Assembly: GCF_006715785.1 (NCBI RefSeq)
Contig: NZ_VFNX01000001.1
Span: 4,444,001 to 4,508,000 of the forward strand
DNA length: 64,000 nucleotides
Source: Streptomyces puniciscabiei
Lineage (GTDB): Bacteria > Actinomycetota > Actinomycetes > Streptomycetales > Streptomycetaceae
Direction: 5' to 3'
The notes beneath the pieces are model-generated. The model ran no database searches. It was not told where the DNA came from and saw nothing but the letters and a program-made list of their open reading frames with translations. Made by a program: the position numbers and the translations under genes. Positions within the stretch are counted from its first letter, which is position 1. Each line of letters starts with the position of its first letter. Below, in pieces: positions 16,640 to 25,125 of this stretch.

Positions 16640-18361
16640 TCACGACCGGCCGCGCCCAGGTCGGGCCTGTCCGGGGATGTGCTGCCCGGTGCGCTGTGCC
16701 GAGCGCTGTGCGGTGTGAGCGTCGGGCACCATGCCGGTGGTATCCGCGGGCAGGTCCGCTACCCGGCGCAGCCGCCACACCAGGACGTCGCTGACGGACT
16801 CCGCCGTGGCGAGTTCCCGCCGTGCCGCGGCGTCGGCGAGCAGGGCGGCTGGGTCGTGGCCGGCGGCCTCGGCGTCGGCGAGGGTGGCGGCGAGCGCGTG
16901 CCAGCCGGGCTCGGCGAGGATCTGTTCGGCCAGTTCCGGTAGCGCCTCGCGCAGCACTGTCGTCTGCCGCTGCCGCAACGATCGATTGAGGCGTCGGCCC
17001 CGCAGGTAGAGGGCTCCGAGGGGTTGGGCTGCGGCGGCTTGGTAGGCGGCGCGCAGGTGTTCGGCGGCCTGGCGGGCGGCGGCGGCCTGCTGGGCGTGGT
17101 TCTTCTTCGCGTGCCAGTGGGCGGCGGCGGTGATGAGGAAGAAGAGCATGTCGATCGCCATCGCGGTGGTCGCGCCGTCCTCGCCGCGGCCCAGCGCCGG
17201 GCCGCTGTAGACGAGGTCGCGGGCCGCCTGTCGCAGGGCCCGGTCGTGGCCGCGCTCGGCGCGCACGTGGGAGCGGGAGGCCCGCTCGAACGCGAAGGCG
17301 GCGTCGCGCAGTTCGCGCCTGGTGTGGGCGGCGGAGGTCTTCGCGAGCGCGTCCAGGACCTCGCCGGCAGCGGCGATGTACGCGGCGGCGATGGCGTCGT
17401 CGCCGTGCTCGATGACCAGCATCGCGGTCCACGCGGCCGAGGCCGTGCGTCTGCGGGCGGCGGCCGGGCCGCTCGGCGCCACAGTGGCGGGCGCATCCGC
17501 CGGTGCGGGGTCCTGGTCGCGGGTGTCGGCGGACCAGCGCTCCCGGATGCGGGGCAGGGACAGGTCGGGGGCGAGGCGGGCGCCGGGGTAGAAGACCGGT
17601 TCGCCGTCCTTGTTGCGGTCGTCGGGCAGGGCGACCTTGTAGCCGAGCAGGTCGCCGGAGGGGGCGAGGCGCTTGCGGATGATGAGGCCGGCGGCGGCCA
17701 GCCGGTCGAAGAACTCGGTCTCGCTGGTGGCGCCGGCCGCCGCGCGGCGCACGGTCTCGCGCAGTTCCTCCCGCGCGGTGCGCTCGCGGCCCTGACGTTC
17801 GGCTTTGTGGCGCTCGGCGCTGGTGGGGCGCTGGGCAGCGGTGCCGTCGCCGGGGGCGACTTGGCGGAGGCCGAGTTTCTTTTCGATGAGGCGGCATTCG
17901 GCCTGGGCGCGCTTGCCGGAGCGGTAGTCGTCGGGGCGGCTGCCGTCCTCGCACACCAAGGTGGCGACGATGTGGATGTGGTCGTCCGCGTGGCGTACGG
18001 CGGCCCAGCGGCAGCCGGGCTGGCCGCCGCCGGGGTCGATGCCGGTGGCGGCCACGATGCGGCGGGCGATCTCGCCCCACTCCTCGTCGGACAGGATCCG
18101 GTCGTCCGCAGCCGTGCGCACGGAGGTGTGCCAGACGTGCTTGGCTGGCCGGGCGTGTTTCGGGAGGGCCATCACGGGCTGGTCGAGGAGCTGCTGGAGG
18201 TCCTTGAGGGTGGCGTTCGGGTCGCGGCCGGGGTCGGGGGACATGCCGTCGAAGGAGGCGACGAGGTGCGGGTCGATGTGCTCCTCGTGCTTGCCCGGAC
18301 CGTACAGGTAGGCGAGCAGGCCGATGGTACGGGAGCCGGACTCGTTGACGCTGGGGATCAT
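16640..18361 (-). CDS. Relaxase/mobilisation nuclease
   Basis: 573 residues. It is predicted to nick the transfer origin and pilot the strand during conjugation. The N-terminal 190 residues contain RHADDHIHIVATL, the metal-binding His cluster of the HUH relaxase fold, and an early Tyr (LAYLYGPGKHEEH) that may be catalytic. The rest is long, Ala/Arg-rich and helical. Its ATG overlaps the MobC stop (ATGA). The arrangement is typical of actinobacterial mobilisable elements. No oriT was identified. Confidence 0.85.
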   Translation of the reverse strand: MIPSVNESGSRTIGLLAYLYGPGKHEEHIDPHLVASFDGMSPDPGRDPNATLKDLQQLLDQPVMALPKHARPAKHVWHTSVRTAADDRILSDEEWGEIARRIVAATGIDPGGGQPGCRWAAVRHADDHIHIVATLVCEDGSRPDDYRSGKRAQAECRLIEKKLGLRQVAPGDGTAAQRPTSAERHKAERQGRERTAREELRETVRRAAAGATSETEFFDRLAAAGLIIRKRLAPSGDLLGYKVALPDDRNKDGEPVFYPGARLAPDLSLPRIRERWSADTRDQDPAPADAPATVAPSGPAAARRRTASAAWTAMLVIEHGDDAIAAAYIAAAGEVLDALAKTSAAHTRRELRDAAFAFERASRSHVRAERGHDRALRQAARDLVYSGPALGRGEDGATTAMAIDMLFFLITAAAHWHAKKNHAQQAAAARQAAEHLRAAYQAAAAQPLGALYLRGRRLNRSLRQRQTTVLREALPELAEQILAEPGWHALAATLADAEAAGHDPAALLADAAARRELATAESVSDVLVWRLRRVADLPADTTGMVPDAHTAQRSAQRTGQHIPGQARPGRGRS

Positions 18362-18981
18362 GAGCTGCGGTGTGCAATCAGCTGTGCGGCGGCCTCGTGG
18401 ACGGTCTCGGCGGCCCGGCGGACGGCGGCGATGGTGGCTTCGAGCTGGAGTGCGTCGGCGCCGGAGTTGATGGCCTTCATGGCCTGGTTGAGGTTGCTGC
18501 CGGCCCAGCCGAGCTTGCGGCGGCTGTCGAACAGGGCTGTGATCACTTCGCGTTCGTCGGCGATCTCGGCGCTGGTGCGGTCGAGGTCGCGGGCGGCGGC
18601 GAGCGCGGAGCGCGCGAGGAACCCGGCGACGGACAGCTGACAGCGGGCGGCGGCGGACTTGATCAGGGCGAACTCTTCATCGTTGAAACGGGTGTTGGGC
18701 TGGTGCAGGCGCTTGTTCTCGCGCGGCTGTCGAGGGCGCTGACGGGCGCGTACGGCACGCTCACGGTGGCTGCGGCGCTCGGTCGGCTTCTCCTCCTGCC
18801 CCGGCTTCGATCCGCCCTCGGTCGAAGCCGGATGGACCTGCACCCCCCGGTGAGGGTCCTCTCCCGCCCCCTTGGGGGCGGGTTTGGCGGAAGCTACGCT
18901 TCCGCCCCAACTTGCTCGCCGCGAGAGCGAGTTGACGTCGCGCGCAGGTTCCGCGGTGGTGGCGTTGTTATCGGTGGTCAT
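18358..18981 (-). CDS. MobC-like relaxosome protein
   Basis: 207 residues from ATG 18981. The N-terminal 100 residues are low complexity. The C-terminal domain has RFNDEEFALIKSAAARCQLS followed by VAGFLARSAL, a ribbon-helix-helix-like DNA-binding pattern, then LGWAGSNLNQAMKAIN, the signature of bacterial MobC proteins. It helps the relaxase bind at oriT. It overlaps both neighbours by ATGA. Confidence 0.82.
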   Translation of the reverse strand: MTTDNNATTAEPARDVNSLSRRASWGGSVASAKPAPKGAGEDPHRGVQVHPASTEGGSKPGQEEKPTERRSHRERAVRARQRPRQPRENKRLHQPNTRFNDEEFALIKSAAARCQLSVAGFLARSALAAARDLDRTSAEIADEREVITALFDSRRKLGWAGSNLNQAMKAINSGADALQLEATIAAVRRAAETVHEAAAQLIAHRSS

Positions 18982-19214
18982 CGGGTTTCGGGCCTCGTGG
19001 AGCGGATGCGGTACTGGATGGCGGCGGCCAGCTCGACGACGTCGGCCGGCCCGGAAAGGACGCGGACATCGCCGTCCGGGGTGTGCTGGACGAGCCACTG
19101 GCCATTCGGGGCGAGGACTGCGGCATGCAGGAGCCGCCGGCGGACCAAAACGTCCGCCCAGGCGTCGGCCTCGGCGGCCGTCGCCGGACACGTGCGGGTG
19201 GGACGCGGGACCAC
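18978..19214 (-). CDS. Small protein of the mobilisation operon
   Basis: 78 residues from GTG 19214, six bases after a perfect AGGAGG. It reads VVPRPTRTCPATAAEADAWAD, then a compact alpha/beta region with LAPNGQWLVQHTPDGDV. The stop overlaps the MobC start (ATGA), supporting the frame. No family is recognised. Confidence 0.6.
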   Translation of the reverse strand: MVPRPTRTCPATAAEADAWADVLVRRRLLHAAVLAPNGQWLVQHTPDGDVRVLSGPADVVELAAAIQYRIRSTRPETR

Positions 19215-19302
19215 GGGATGCCTCCTGGAGCGGGGCGGTGGCCCGGCACGAAACCGGGCCACCAGGTACGGATAGGGGGTTTGAGCTGCTGCTTTGGCCG
19301 GT

Positions 19303-19494
19303 TCAGCCGCACTCGGGGCAGCGCCCGACGTGGCTGCTGAGTGCCCTGGCCATCTGCGCCTTCGCCGCGAGCGCGCGCTTCGCGCTGGCTTTCCCCGACG
19401 GCTTGTCGGCGTGCCGCTCGGAGTGGGTGCTCAGGATCCTGATCTCCCGCTCGTATCCCTTGCGGGTGATCGCAAATTGGCGGCAGGTCTTCAT
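19303..19494 (-). CDS. Small basic protein ending in CPECG
   Basis: 63 residues. It is Lys/Arg-rich ([19 protein letters not shown], then SGKASAKRALAAKAQMARAL) and ends GRCPECG, a half zinc knuckle. Its ATG overlaps the stop of the large membrane protein (ATGA). It is probably a nucleic-acid-binding accessory protein of the element; unproven. Confidence 0.6.
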   Translation of the reverse strand: MKTCRQFAITRKGYEREIRILSTHSERHADKPSGKASAKRALAAKAQMARALSSHVGRCPECG

Positions 19495-21275
19495 CGGGCG
19501 GTGCTCCTTGTCGTCGTGGTGCTGACCTCGCTCCGCAGCTGCTGGAGAACGAGGCTGAGTCGTTCGTTCCGGCCGCCCGTCAGGCCCTCGCGCCGGAGGA
19601 TCTCCCGCAGCTGGACCCGGGTGACGGCCTCGTTACCGTCCCGGGCGAGCAGCTCGGGGACGTGCGGGCGGACCTGCTGGACGAGCTGGTCCACCGACTC
19701 CTGCAGCTCCCGCGAGGGACGTTGTGTCCGCGGGCTGCGGGACGGCCCGCCGCGCTTGCTCTTGCTCCTGGCCTGCGTGGTCGGCTTTCGCCGCAGGGGG
19801 ACCGTGTGGCCCCGGTCCCCGGTGGGGTCGGTCCCCGTGTCGGTGCCCTCCGGTCCCCGGTCCCCGGTGGGGTCGGTCCCCGTGTCGGTGCCCTCCGGTC
19901 CCCGGTCCCCGGTGGGGTCGGTCCCCGTGTCGGTGCCCTCCGGTCCCCGGTCCCCGGTGGGGTCGGTCCCCGTGTCGGTGCCCTCCGGTCCCCGGTCCCC
20001 GGTGGGGTCGGTCCCCGTGTCGGTGCCCTCCGGTCCCCGGTCCCCGGTGGGGTCGGTCCCCGTGTCGGTGCCCTCCGGTCCCCGGTCCCCGGTGGGGTCG
20101 GTCCCCGTGTCGGTGCCCTCCGGTCCCCGGTCCCCGGTGGGGTCGGTCCCCGACTCGGCGCCCTCCGGTCCCCGGTGCGAATCAGGGGCTTCGGCCATCG
20201 GCTGGCCGGTCCCCTGGTCACCGCTGGGCTCCGGGTTGAGGTCCCCGGTCCCCTCTGTTTCGGGGGGCGCTTCTCCGCTTGCAGCGGGGTAGGTTCCGGG
20301 GACCGGTCCCTGCTCCAGCGGTCCTCGGTCCCGCCTCGTTTCGGCGTCGGCGTGGGGACCGTTGATGGGGACCGCGGTGGTTCCGCTGTTCGTCGCGGGG
20401 ACTGTGGCGGTGTCCTCGCCGCTGTGGTGCGGGGACCAGGGGGAGGGCAGGGGAACCGTGGCGAGCGTGAGTGCGTGCCGGCGCGCGGCGAGCTGGTCGA
20501 GCAGCGCGGCGCGCTGGACGGGGTCCGTGCCCACCGAGGCCCGGCCGATCGCCTTCGACAGCTTCCGTGTGAGTCGCTGGCCGCGCCAGCCCTGTTGCTG
20601 CTCGGCGGTGCGTTCGGCGAGGCGGCAGGCGAGGTCGACGGCGCGGGCGGTCGCGCGGTCGCGGGTGATCTGTGCGGCGTCGCGGTCCCGGGCGGCGATG
20701 CCGAGGCGGGACAGCAGCCGCTCGCGCGCCTCCCGGCCGAGCGTCGCGACCAAGCCGCGGGAGGCGGCGCCAGGGATGCGCAGCCGCAGTTCGATGCCCA
20801 TGGCCAGGTGCCAGAGCATCGCCGCCATGACCGGGCCGACGAAGGCGCGGACCGTGCCGCCGACGGGGCCGCTCTCGGCGTAGGCGGGGATGACCTGCAC
20901 GCCGGTGACGACCCAGACCAGGGTGCCCGGCAGTCCCGGCGCCCCCTGGGTGACCAGATTCTCCCGGGCCATCAACGCAGTGGCGAAGAGCGCCAGTTCG
21001 GCGGCGCCGAACATCGCGCCGCGTTCGGCGGTGCCGGCCATGTCCAGGTAGTCGGCGGCGAACCGCCAGCTGGTGTCCGCGCTGTAGGCGGTGCAGCCGA
21101 GGGCGGCGAGGGCGGCGACCTTGACCGCCAGGCTGCGGGAACCAGTGCGTGGGTGCGTTGCCCGGTGGCGGATCGCCCAGGCGGTCAGGGCCAGCGCCAG
21201 GATGGCGGCGGGGATACCGAGGGCGGGGAGGGACAGGTTCGGTACGGCACCGAGGGTCAGGAGGGGGTGGGTCAT
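19491..21275 (-). CDS. SpdB-like transfer membrane protein with 15-residue repeats
   Basis: 594 residues. The first 170 hold four hydrophobic segments ([47 protein letters not shown], and a weaker fourth), the layout of streptomycete Spd/DUF2637-type proteins implicated in intramycelial plasmid spread. A helical arginine-rich region follows. Then comes an array of about eight 15-residue repeats ([15 protein letters not shown]) and a C-terminal helical domain, [19 protein letters not shown], that looks DNA-binding. The start overlaps the WhiB stop (ATGA). The repeat region is hydrophilic and probably a flexible spacer. Confidence 0.75.
   Translation of the reverse strand: MTHPLLTLGAVPNLSLPALGIPAAILALALTAWAIRHRATHPRTGSRSLAVKVAALAALGCTAYSADTSWRFAADYLDMAGTAERGAMFGAAELALFATALMARENLVTQGAPGLPGTLVWVVTGVQVIPAYAESGPVGGTVRAFVGPVMAAMLWHLAMGIELRLRIPGAASRGLVATLGREARERLLSRLGIAARDRDAAQITRDRATARAVDLACRLAERTAEQQQGWRGQRLTRKLSKAIGRASVGTDPVQRAALLDQLAARRHALTLATVPLPSPWSPHHSGEDTATVPATNSGTTAVPINGPHADAETRRDRGPLEQGPVPGTYPAASGEAPPETEGTGDLNPEPSGDQGTGQPMAEAPDSHRGPEGAESGTDPTGDRGPEGTDTGTDPTGDRGPEGTDTGTDPTGDRGPEGTDTGTDPTGDRGPEGTDTGTDPTGDRGPEGTDTGTDPTGDRGPEGTDTGTDPTGDRGPEGTDTGTDPTGDRGHTVPLRRKPTTQARSKSKRGGPSRSPRTQRPSRELQESVDQLVQQVRPHVPELLARDGNEAVTRVQLREILRREGLTGGRNERLSLVLQQLRSEVSTTTTRSTAR
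19812..20180. repeat. 45-bp tandem repeat array, about eight units
   Basis: Units begin GGTGGGGTCGGTCCCCG at 19821, 19866, 19911, 19956, 20001, 20046, 20091 and 20136. Seven appear identical; the last diverges (GACTCGGCG instead of GTGTCGGTG). They lie inside the SpdB-like gene and keep frame (15 codons each). Identity at third codon positions indicates recent expansion. Confidence 0.92.
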
Positions 21276-21916
21276 ACGGCCTTTCCGAACGAGGCGTTCG
21301 CGGAGGACGACGTCACCGGACGGAACTCCGGCTCTTTCGTGGCGGGCTTGGCTGATGCGGGTCGGCTCGTCGTCGGTGCCGTCCGCTTCTCCTTCTTCTT
21401 GCGCCTCGGGGGGACACCGAAGTTGAGGTCACGGACGAAGACCTTGTCGGCAGCCTCACGCAGCAGTTCCTGGGCGTGCTTGCGGCCGATCTGCAAGGCG
21501 ACGGCGAGCCGGTCGGCGTGCCAGCCGCGGACGTAGGCGTGGTCGATGACGACCTGCCGTTCGGACTCGGTGAGGTGCACGTCGCGCCCGTTGAAGATTG
21601 CGAGCACCCGGTTGTAGTCGAGGCGCTGCGGCAACCCCTTGTGCCAGGGGCGGCGCTCGGCCTCGGTCAGCCCGCCCCAGATGCCGTCCTTCAGTTCGTT
21701 TTCCAGGGCGTAGTTGAGGCATTCGCGGCGGACCGGGCAGGCGGCGCACAGCTCCTTGGCCTCGGCGATGGCCGCGTGCTCTCGAGGCAGGGGGAAGAAG
21801 ATTTCGTCGGCGTCCTCGGCGTCCATGCCGTGGCACGCGCCACGCGGCTGCCAGCTGGTGTCGCCGATGCCGCGCAGGCCGGTGGCCGGCGCGTGGTGGG
21901 TGGTGATGTAGCGCAA
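21272..21916 (-). CDS. WhiB-family transcription factor
   Basis: 214 residues from TTG 21916, six bases after GGAG; the open frame extends far upstream but overlaps other genes there. The Wbl domain has the four iron-sulphur cysteines in GACHG and ELCAACPVRREC, the turn GIWGGLTEAERR, then a basic helical C-terminus (HADRLAVALQIGRKHAQELL resembles a sigma-region-4-like HTH) and a Lys/Arg tail. Plasmid- and phage-borne Wbl proteins regulate element genes. Both overlap and strand put it inside the mobilisation operon. Confidence 0.88.
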   Translation of the reverse strand: MRYITTHHAPATGLRGIGDTSWQPRGACHGMDAEDADEIFFPLPREHAAIAEAKELCAACPVRRECLNYALENELKDGIWGGLTEAERRPWHKGLPQRLDYNRVLAIFNGRDVHLTESERQVVIDHAYVRGWHADRLAVALQIGRKHAQELLREAADKVFVRDLNFGVPPRRKKKEKRTAPTTSRPASAKPATKEPEFRPVTSSSANASFGKAV

Positions 21917-22071
21917 GTCGGTCTCCGATGTACTGCCGCGTCGGCCGCCCTGGGGCGGCGGTGGGCGGACGCGACCAAGGTGCCGGCTGCGGTGCGGAGC
22001 GGGGGCCGCAGCCGGGCGGGACGGTGGCGGGCGGGGGTGCACCAGGCGGGGTGCACCGGCGGGTGGGCCGC

Positions 22072-22770
22072 TTAGGCCATCGCGGGCTGCTGGTCCTGCT
22101 GGGCGGCGGCGAGGTCGAAGCGGCCGGGGTGCGGGGTAGCGCGCGGGGCGTTGCCGCGTGCTCCGCCGTCGGGGCCGATGCGCCGGCGGCGGCACGGCTC
22201 GCCGGGCTGCGCGTGGCACCACTCGCACCGGACCGATAGCGCGTCGGGCTGGCCTGCGGCGATGGCCGCCTCCCGGGCGGCGCGGGCGGGCCGGTAGGGC
22301 GCCAGGGCTGCCCGCGCGTGCGGCGGTATGCAGGAGCCGACCTGCCGCAGCCGCGTCTCCAGCCTCGGGTCGATCCCCTCGCGACCGGTGGTGATAGCCC
22401 TGGCCTGCGCGGGCTGCGCGGTGCCGGCGGCGACGGCGCGGCGGGTGCCGACCAGCTCGGCGATCCAGGCTGCCTGGTCGTCCGGGTCGACGGACGGGGT
22501 GGGGTCGGTGTGCCGGGCGAGGCGGTCGCGCCGGTAGCTCTCCCACGGGCGGCCGATGTCCGCGGGGACGATCTGGTAGGGCGAGGTGCGGATGTGCTGT
22601 CGGGCGGTGATCCGGGCGTCCCAGCCGTGGGGGGTGGCCAGGGGCACGTCGCCGAGCAGCTCGTGCCACTGGGCGAGCTGGTCGCGGGCCTCGCCCTGGT
22701 CGGTGCGGATGGTGCGGGGGTCGAGCCGGCCGATGTAGGCCAGCAGGGCGGCAATTTCGCGGCGGTCCAC
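22072..22770 (-). CDS. Zinc-finger protein of the mobile element
   Basis: 232 residues from GTG 22770, two bases after the stop of the upstream gene. It begins DRREIAALLAYIGRLDPRTI. Near the C-terminus is CEWCHAQPGEPC followed by HPGR, a zinc-binding pattern (CxxC, PGxPC, HxxR) common in actinophage and actinobacterial element proteins. The middle is helical. Function unknown; it may bind nucleic acid. Confidence 0.7.
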   Translation of the reverse strand: MDRREIAALLAYIGRLDPRTIRTDQGEARDQLAQWHELLGDVPLATPHGWDARITARQHIRTSPYQIVPADIGRPWESYRRDRLARHTDPTPSVDPDDQAAWIAELVGTRRAVAAGTAQPAQARAITTGREGIDPRLETRLRQVGSCIPPHARAALAPYRPARAAREAAIAAGQPDALSVRCEWCHAQPGEPCRRRRIGPDGGARGNAPRATPHPGRFDLAAAQQDQQPAMA

Positions 22771-22772
22771 GG

Positions 22773-23684
22773 CTACTGCTCCGTTCCGGTCGGCTCGTTG
22801 AGGGCGGCGAGGAGGGCGGCGGTGTGCGCCTCGGCGCGGGTCATGCCGCCTGCCGGGGCGGGGCCGCCTCTGCCGGGCGAGGCGGAGGCGTTCGGGTGGC
22901 TCGGGGCGTGCTCGCGGGCGACCCAGGACCGCCAGTCGGCAGCCCAGGCCGCAGCGGTGCGAGGGGCCCGGTTGGCGCGGTGGGCGCGCCACTTCGCATC
23001 GGCTGCCTGCAGACCGTCCTCGCCGAGGCGATCCAGGTGGCCCTGCTGGCGGGCCCAGGCTTGGGTGAGGGGGTCGATCTGCCACGCGTCAGCAGGCAGG
23101 AGGGCAGCACCACCACTGCTGCCTCTACGGTTCACCTTCGGTTCACTACGGTTCTGGGGTGCAGAATCCGTACCTTCCACGGTGCGGATTCCGGCACGTC
23201 GAGGGGTCGGATTCCGTCGCGAGGGGTCAGATTCCGCACGGGTCGGATTCCGTCGCGAGGGGTCGGATTCCTTACCCTTCTTGGGCCAGATGCCGTACCG
23301 CCGCAGCTTCTTCTCGGCCTCCTCGTCCAGCTCGGGTACCGGGTCCGCGTCCGTGGGCGGCTCGACGTAGGCGTCGGGGTCGTCCTTTTTGGCCGCCGCG
23401 ACCTTGGCCAGCCAGGCGGCGGCGCGGGGCAGCCGGTAGACCGTGGTGCGCTGCGGACCCTCCAGATGGTCGAGCAGCTCCAGCTCGCCGCTCTCGGCGA
23501 GCGCTACGAGCGCGGTCCGTACGGCGGTTCGCGAGGCATTGGTGCGCTCGATCAGACTCGTGAGCGAGGCCCAGGCGACGCACTGCTCGTCCGGCACACG
23601 GTCGGCGATCGACAGCAGCACCAGGCGTGCCACTCCCCGGCTGGAGCTGTGCTCCCATCCCCACTCGCGGGCGTCGACACTCAT
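22773..23684 (-). CDS. Winged-helix replication-type protein
   Basis: 303 residues. The N-terminus MSVDAREWGWEHS, then ARLVLLSIADRVPDEQCVAW and SLIERTNASRTAVRTALVALAESGELE, is the wHTH seen in replication initiators and phage replisome organisers. A linker carries two copies of ESDPSRRNPT. The C-terminal part (WRAHRANRAPRTAAAWAADW) resembles DnaA/DnaD-interacting tails. It is the second gene of the operon, its ATG overlapping the preceding stop. It could initiate replication of an excised element. Confidence 0.65.
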   Translation of the reverse strand: MSVDAREWGWEHSSSRGVARLVLLSIADRVPDEQCVAWASLTSLIERTNASRTAVRTALVALAESGELELLDHLEGPQRTTVYRLPRAAAWLAKVAAAKKDDPDAYVEPPTDADPVPELDEEAEKKLRRYGIWPKKGKESDPSRRNPTRAESDPSRRNPTPRRAGIRTVEGTDSAPQNRSEPKVNRRGSSGGAALLPADAWQIDPLTQAWARQQGHLDRLGEDGLQAADAKWRAHRANRAPRTAAAWAADWRSWVAREHAPSHPNASASPGRGGPAPAGGMTRAEAHTAALLAALNEPTGTEQ

Positions 23685-23824
23685 CGGCCGCCCCCGCTCA
23701 CGAGGCCGGACCGGTGGCTCGGCGCCGCGATGGTGTGCTCACGCCCGGAGCCGGAAGCCACCGAGGCGCAGCAGGCTGCCGCGCAGGCCGGGGTGTCCGG
23801 CCTTTCGCGCAGGGCAGAGATCAT
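23681..23824 (-). CDS. Short first ORF of the mobilisation operon
   Basis: 47 residues from ATG 23824, eight bases after AAAGGGG. It begins MISALRERPDTPACAAACC and has a run of Cys. The ATGA overlap with the wHTH gene suggests translational coupling, possibly a leader-type ORF. No homology recognised. Confidence 0.5.
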   Translation of the reverse strand: MISALRERPDTPACAAACCASVASGSGREHTIAAPSHRSGLVSGGGR

Positions 23825-24174
23825 GCAACAATCCCCTTTGCAGTGTTGCCACGCTGAAGCGCCTGGTGGAATAGGGATCAGCGTGGTGACGGTGGGCAAT
23901 CGCCGCCCTTGCCGGGGCGGGCTATGCCGTTGAGCGTTCGGCGTCCGGGAGTTCGCACCTCTCGGGCGCCGTCGCTGTATGCGGACCTACACGGTCTGGT
24001 CGGTGCCTGCCGCGCTCCTTTACGTTCGTGGTGCCGGGCGGGGTGCCCGGGGGACGACGAACATACGCACGGCCCCGCGTCAAGATCCAGACTTGGTTCT
24101 AGAACTCTGTAGTAGTTGCAGAAAGTGACGGATCACGCACCCTCACTCCCGCTGCATGAGGCGGGTCGGGGCAT
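23825..24174. promoter_or_regulatory. Intergenic region, presumed promoter of the mobilisation operon
   Basis: 350 bases with no convincing gene. GTTCTAGAAC (24096-24105) is a 10-bp palindrome and a possible operator. CCGGGC/GCCCGG (24034-24050), nested between GTTCGT and ACGAAC, can form a hairpin. No clear -35/-10 pair was found. Confidence 0.4.
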
Positions 24175-24999
24175 TCACAGCTCGCTGCCGCGGGTGGAGG
24201 CGAGCGTCGCCTCGACGACGACCCGCTTGCTGTGACCGTCCGCGGGCCAGCACGTCACCAGCGTCAGCAGCGCCTTGGTGGGCGTCGCGCCGGGCTGGCC
24301 CGGGACCTGGGCTGTGACGGCGACGTCGGTCGGCGCGACCGTGGAGATGCTGGTCACGGTGTAGGTGTAGGTGATCCGCTCGGGTGTCGAGACGGTGATG
24401 GGAGCGCCTGCCTTGATGTTGTCAATGTCGCGCAGCGGAGGCGACGCAATGCCGGAGCGGTGGCCGGCGAGCACGAAGTTGCCGATCTGGCCCGCCGCCT
24501 CGGTGCCGTCGAAGTGCCCGAGCCCGGCACCGAGCTGGTCGGGGCCGGTGCCCTGGTAGACGGGCTGTGCCCAGTCCTTTCCGAGGGCGGGGATCCGCAC
24601 GACGTCGATGATGGCTCCGCCCGGCCCCGACGCGGCGCTCGGTTTGGATGCAGCGTGGGGATCGGCCCAGTGGGCCAGGGCGCGCCCGGCTTCGCTGGTG
24701 GCCGCACGGGCGGTCGGCGCGCTGGAGGTGCGCAGGGACGGCGCTGCCGGGGCCAGCGCGGACTGGGTGGCTGTGGACGCCGCAGTGCGCGCGTGGCCGG
24801 CCTTGGAGGAGTGCGTCCAGGCCACGGCGGTCGCGGAGAGCGCCACGGCGGCGGTGAAGCCGACGGCCACGACCTGCCAGCGGTGACGCGGCCCGCGGCC
24901 CGCGTGTTCGCCCGGTGAAACGTCACCGGACGGTGCCGGTGAGGGAGGAGGACCCTGCGGATCCGTGGTGTCGCCGTGCCGGTCGGGGGACTGATGCAT
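24175..24999 (-). CDS. Sortase (class E-like)
   Basis: About 274 residues from ATG 24999; a TTG start 14 codons upstream is possible. It has a cytoplasmic tail, one membrane helix (VVAVGFTAAVALSATAVAW), a Ser/Ala stalk, and then the sortase beta-barrel. Catalytic residues are His in LAGHRSG, Cys in TLVTCWP, and Arg in SKRVVVEA. It anchors surface proteins by transpeptidation. It lies 126 bp downstream of a LPQTG-ending surface protein gene on the same strand, a likely substrate. The LAHTG protein at 3703 is another candidate. Confidence 0.88.
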   Translation of the reverse strand: MHQSPDRHGDTTDPQGPPPSPAPSGDVSPGEHAGRGPRHRWQVVAVGFTAAVALSATAVAWTHSSKAGHARTAASTATQSALAPAAPSLRTSSAPTARAATSEAGRALAHWADPHAASKPSAASGPGGAIIDVVRIPALGKDWAQPVYQGTGPDQLGAGLGHFDGTEAAGQIGNFVLAGHRSGIASPPLRDIDNIKAGAPITVSTPERITYTYTVTSISTVAPTDVAVTAQVPGQPGATPTKALLTLVTCWPADGHSKRVVVEATLASTRGSEL

Positions 25000-25125
25000 G
25001 GGATGTATCCAGAGCGAGAAGAGCGGGATGGAGGTACACAACGGGGCGGGGACCGGCTCAGGGCCCCCGCCCCGTTGCGGAGTTCACGCGGACGAGCGGC
25101 TAGGAAGCGCGCGCCGGCGTAGGGG

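Noticed and set aside
19812..20180. CRISPR-like array
   Set aside because: Units are contiguous with no spacers, keep reading frame and lie within a coding gene.
19662..21536. 624-residue plus-strand frame with [15 protein letters not shown] repeats
   Set aside because: Mirror of the 45-bp repeat array read on the wrong strand; the minus frame has membrane helices, a coupled start and overlaps with its neighbours.
23909..24112. Plus-strand 67-residue ORF
   Set aside because: No ribosome site, and Arg-rich composition; overlaps a region with hairpins and a palindrome.
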